Under the pieces are notes generated by a model. It was given only the letters and a program-made list of their open reading frames with translations. It was not told where the DNA came from and ran no database searches. From Lumbricus rubellus (Eukaryota; Annelida; Clitellata; Crassiclitellata; Lumbricidae), in the NCBI GenBank assembly GCA_945859605.1, contig OX243815.1, positions 22,856,684-22,920,683 on the forward strand: DNA of 64,000 bases. Reading direction: 5' to 3'. The position numbers and the translations under genes are program-made. This document shows positions 59,870 to 64,000 of this stretch, one piece after another; the first letter of the stretch is position 1; every line of letters starts with the position of its first letter.

Positions 59870-60170
59870 TCATATATATTGTTTGTACTTGGATGTGTAA
59901 AATATTTTTAGTTTACAAAGTGCTTCCATTTTACCATGTGACTTTTCTAGTCAGTAGATTTCTCCTTTCAACCTGAATGTTTGATCATAGCAGAAAAATT
60001 TTTAATGCCAAATTCCAAACATAGTGTACGGTAATAGCTTAGCCACAAACTAGGCTATTTTGCTGATTATAATTATTTGCTGTCTAGTTTGTACCATCTA
60101 ATAAATAAGTACATTGTGCATTAACATCTACCGGGTACATAATATATTTGTACATGTGCAGCAGCATAAT
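59870..60170. other. Spacer without recognised features
   Basis: AT-rich, no exon or repeat boundary seen. Confidence 0.45.
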
Positions 60171-60174
60171 CTTG

Positions 60175-60245
60175 CTGTCAAGTGGTTAGTGCTGCAGATT
60201 GTCAACCCAGAGGTTGGGTGTTCAAACCCCTTTCAGGGCAGAATG
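60175..60245 (+). repeat. Degenerate tRNA-derived SINE head
   Basis: CAAGTGGTTAGTGCTGCA (A-box region) is followed by GTGTTCAAACCCC (B-box-like, about 60219-60231). The stems are not intact. Confidence 0.6.
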
Positions 60246-60649
60246 GTATTCCAAACACGAATATGACCAGTTTGACTGCTCATATTCAGTGATAAAACGA
60301 GTAAGCCAATAATACACTCTCATTTGGAAGATGAGGCGCATTTTCCAAATCTATGAAATAAGTTTTAAGCATTTCTTACCCATGGCTGCCTGACACAGCT
60401 TGCTTCAGATATGCTGGATCCTTCTTATAATGTTCCTGTCTTTCACCTCATCCTTATACTACAAGCAGTTTTGTTATATATACATGCAATGATCTTAAAT
60501 AATGTTTGCATGGCAATGTATGCTGATGGCGAACAGTATTGCCTAGGTGGAGATGTTGTTAAACACTTTGTACCCATGAGTATCTGAGTGTATCCACTTC
60601 AAGTTGGCACTCGAAACTTTTTTTGCAAATAAGCCACCATGCTAGTTTG

Positions 60650-60850
60650 TGATCTGTGAATACGCCACACGCAGTTATGCCTAAGGCCGATTCTCTCTTC
60701 AATCAGACTCTGCTGGAAAGTATGGTACACAATGGTACAGTGTTCTTGGTACACAACCTGTCTCTGACTATATCATTCATTTCTGTTGCTGGTCCGTCCA
60801 TATGGGACTCTCTACCTCGCCATGTTTGCAGGTTTGCTAATGAGATTGTC
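60650..60850 (+). pseudogene. L2/CR1-like LINE ORF2 end relic
   Basis: The frame contains SVAGPSIWDSLPRHVC, the block that closes L2/CR1-type reverse transcriptases. Nothing upstream of it is preserved. Its 3' end is followed directly by the TTAA-bounded MITE at 60858. Confidence 0.65.
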
Positions 60851-60857
60851 TTTTGCT

Positions 60858-60937
60858 TTAACCCTTTACCTGTTTGCTTTGAGAATATCCGCTGAAAACA
60901 CGGGCTTAATAGGAAAAATGAGCGGATAAAGGGTTAA
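60858..60937. mobile_element. 80-bp piggyBac-like MITE
   Basis: The left end TTAACCCTTTACC and the reverse-complemented right end TTAACCCTTTATCC are bounded by TTAA. The interior carries AATATCCGCTGAAAACACGGGC, which matches the copy at 43413-43491 in the opposite orientation. Confidence 0.78.
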
Positions 60938-61780
60938 ACTGAAAACTTATCTCTCCCCCATTGTCCATTCATGCTTTTTACTTAATGTTTCCTGTGCAGT
61001 GTGCACTTTCAAACTTTGTTAGGAGGGCATCATCATGAAATTGCGGTTGTACTGTATTGTGCTTGCATGTTGATGTTGATGATTACCAGTGAATCTCTTT
61101 GAGAAATATAGCTTAGCCTGCTTCATCAGTTTTGTTTTGAGCAACTGTGAATAGGCTGATTGTCAAGACTTAGCTTGTTCGAGCACTAAATATTGTATGA
61201 GTTGTCATTGAGTTTTGTTGTAATGACTATGAAATGGTTAAGACAGTGTCTTGCAGCTGAACAAATGTGGCGGTATATCTTTCTCGCACTTCTTGAAGTT
61301 GACACGTTTCGAGGGGTGTTGGTATCGATTTCATTGATATATGATTTATTGGTTGCCTTTATTTTCTTCATCTGATTTATGGTTTGATCTTCATTTGATC
61401 CACAGTATTATTTATTGTTGCAAGCTTTGAGTTTTGCCGCCGTGAAGAGTAGAATCTCAAGATGTTCAATTGCTTCGTTCATTTTCTTCTGTTCTGTATT
61501 GTATCAATAATGCATTTTAGACGTTGGGAAAGTAGTAGTGAACAAAGAACTGACTTCATTTTAACTTGAAATTTCCTTTGAACTGATGGTAATCTGATAT
61601 ATTTTAACTTTCAGCTGCATTTATTGTTCCCAGTTACTCTTTTACAAGTTCAAACGCAACTGAAATCTAACTTTACTTGGCATCTAACTTTAGGTGTAAA
61701 TTCTGCTGTGTTATTAAATATATTGATTTTGCATTGTCTCTTTGAAAGTGGCAGAATCTTGAGACTTACTGATGTTACAT
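60938..61780. other. Spacer without recognised genes
   Basis: Short open frames only; no family features seen. Confidence 0.45.
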
Positions 61781-61784
61781 TTTT

Positions 61785-61866
61785 TCATTCATTCAAGTTT
61801 TTATGTTGGACCTCTTCAAGGAAACTACTCAGAAGTGCTCCCGACTCTATCACAGCCAAAAATTAG
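61785..61866 (-). repeat. SINE 3' part, antisense, diverged
   Basis: TTCATTCATTCAAGTTTTTATGTTGGACCTCTTCAAGGAAACTACTCAGAAGTGCTCCCGACTC, a worn copy of the antisense SINE tail seen at 54446 and 56130. Confidence 0.65.
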
Positions 61867-64000
61867 TTTTGAAGTGCTTACAGAATGTGTTGGAGAGTGA
61901 CCTAGAGAATAGACACAACTCAAGAGGGAGGCATATCGATACCATGATATAATGAAAAAGCAGAGAGCACAAGTAACTAGTGCTGGTTACAGTTCTGTAC
62001 AGAAGCTTTATCAATGTTGAACTTGCCAGCTGAAATTATTTTCCCAAGAGTTGTTTCTCAAGCTCCTAAGTTTGTTGCTTCCTTAGTTTTGTTAGCATCT
62101 GAAGTCTGTATTGTTTGACGGTGATTTCACTGGGTCAGATTAGGAGCGCCACTGACAAGTCGTTTCCTTGAAATTGTGCTCTGTTACAATTACAATTACT
62201 TAAGTTGTAGAATGCTCATATGGCTGCTCATCTGTCTTCTGACAAACTTACATTTATTTGCTTCTGTATATTTTTTCCCATTCTGCATTAATTCTGTGCA
62301 GCATTGTCGTTTTGGCTTTTGTGTTTGAAGTAAGCCATGATGCGATGACTGATTTGGAAGTGAAAATGCTCTGGCATATTTTCTGTGTAGTTACATTCCA
62401 CATGTACATCAGTTCACTAAGTGTCCATTGTGTGTATTAGCTACTCTTTCCTCAATTATTATTAGTACAGAAATACTGACTAGTAAGAATGTTGTCACGG
62501 TAATTTTATTTTTTTATGATGCACAGTCATTCGATGTCAACTTGATATGACGCAGATATGCAGCTTGAATTTTTTGGCGTATAAATGTTTTACAGAGCTA
62601 TACAGAAATGCGAAAATACTGCATTTACATAAATATAAATTTATGAATTGATAACGAACTGCCCTATAACTAAATTAACCAACTAACCATCTAGCTATCT
62701 GAACAACTGATTACATTACAGCAAACCCATCAGCCAAGCAACTAATTTGTGTTATGAAATATTGAAATCCTGGAAATATGCTAGTCAGTCTTGTGATGTC
62801 AATCTGTTGAAGTACTTTTGCATCTGGACAAAAAAATCTTAAAAAACTGTTAACTTTGTAATCAGACACTATTAAATGGTTGTTGATATTTTATGTAAAT
62901 ACATGTTTTACCTGAGCTACTGCAAACAAAGTATCTGCAAAGTGACAAAAAATGGTTAATGGTAGCCTGATTTTGGGAGGTGATCCTTATTTTGGTGATA
63001 GAAGCCATTTTAATCGTGTTCAAATGCCTAATACTATGGTAGCATTTCGGAGTTTAGAAATGAGCTAGAACATGAGTACTGGTAGACTTTTACTTGCTGC
63101 GTGTGTTTTGAAGATTGCTTTTGACTGCTGCTTAATAAATTTTTGGCATGGTAGTTTTATGTTTACTTTCATATTATTATATAAACTGCCAAAAACATAT
63201 ACTTAAGTGTTTGTCGTATCACGAGGCTGATGATCTAAGAGGACAATTAAAGCAGTGGACAAATTGAAGTATGTTAATTGTTGCTAGATGTTGCATTGTG
63301 AAGGTAAAAGGCGTTCCATCTGAATGATTGCGTCAGACTGTGAGGTACGGTAAGTATCTTTGCAAGATATTCATAGTGATGACATAACATCTAATCACCG
63401 TCGTTGGTGTTATTAAGAATTCGAGCAATGCTGAGCAAGTGAGTCATCCTGCTCATATAAATACTTATGTATGTTCTTTCTTGCATTTATCTGATCTTGC
63501 ATATCAAACTTATTCTGTCGTTGTTTTGCCACGAGCACTCGCATCGCATCGCATTGTAGTGTGTGTACTTTGGTGTCGATGTCAGACTAAACTTCATCAT
63601 GTTATTCTTTCTTCTTTCGTGCAGTGACAAGATCTAGGCTTTCATCTGTTTATTCATCTGTTTGTATAGTCCAGCAGTTGACTGGTCATTTGCAGGCCCT
63701 GCTCTGTATCTTTTTACATTATATTGCCGACTACTACTAGGTAGTATGTGATAATATCATTGCTGTTGACTTAAACTGGTTCATTTGACTGTTAACTAGT
63801 CATGTGTACGGTACATTCTTCTTCGTATTGCCGCTGGGTGTAAGTCATACACACAGTCTTAGTTAAGACTTCAACTGTACAAGCTGCTTTTATTGCTGCA
63901 GAAGAACAACTGTAGGTTTTGCATGACCTTCAGTACAATGTCCAGGATCTTGTGTGTGTACATTTAACATTAAAAGATGTGAATTGGTGGGACAGTTTTT
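61867..64000. other. Right-hand spacer without recognised genes
   Basis: AT-rich. A diverged SINE-tail-like motif (GGAGCGCCACTGACAAG) lies near 62143. I saw no exon that could be supported. Confidence 0.45.

Noticed and set aside
1..64000. CRISPR arrays, operons, phage or plasmid systems
   Set aside because: The tandem arrays have no alternating unique spacers, and the genes are spliced animal genes.

Overview
This is AT-rich, intron-rich animal nuclear DNA. All four recognised genes are typical metazoan families split by GT-AG introns. The spacers carry tRNA-derived SINEs, 5'-truncated non-LTR retrotransposons, and small DNA transposons with terminal inverted repeats and target-site duplications. 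Nothing bacterial, plasmid-like or viral was seen. An invertebrate is likely, but the phylum cannot be fixed from this window.

Layout. (1) 1-3756: transposon-derived DNA with an 85-bp tandem array and a polypyrimidine-bearing repeat. (2) 3757-10427, minus strand: a complete four-exon SR splicing factor with RS stretch, RRM, CCHC knuckle and RS domain. Its 4.3-kb intron holds a second copy of the polypyrimidine repeat. (3) 10428-14114: spacer with a 200-bp tandem duplication and a LINE relic. (4) 14136-19011, plus strand: a complete six-exon arylacetamide deacetylase / neutral cholesterol ester hydrolase-like enzyme with an intact Ser-Asp-His triad. (5) 19012-21670: convergent spacer with an LINE tail and a stray tetraspanin-exon-like fragment. 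(6) 21671-27888, minus strand: a tetraspanin; seven exons are firm and the last is tentative. A 899-bp hAT-like element lies in one intron. (7) 27920-39322: spacer full of repeats and palindromic elements; it probably contains the missing 5' exon(s) of the next gene. (8) 39323-57444, plus strand: twenty exons of an OSBPL5/OSBPL8 (ORP5/8) orthologue with PH domain, lipid-transfer domain and C-terminal ER anchor. (9) 57445-64000: its 3' side and further transposon relics.

The genes are not an operon. The products act in mRNA splicing, ER ester hydrolysis, membrane organisation, and ER-plasma membrane lipid exchange. All exon junctions were joined by hand, and the reading phase is consistent across every junction given. 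I found no convincing undescribed biological system. The most informative novelty is the transposon content: four hAT-like elements with perfect 8-bp target-site duplications, a family of ~80-bp TTAA-bounded palindromes, an ORP5/8 exon that reads into an antisense SINE, and a fragment of a duplicated tetraspanin exon.
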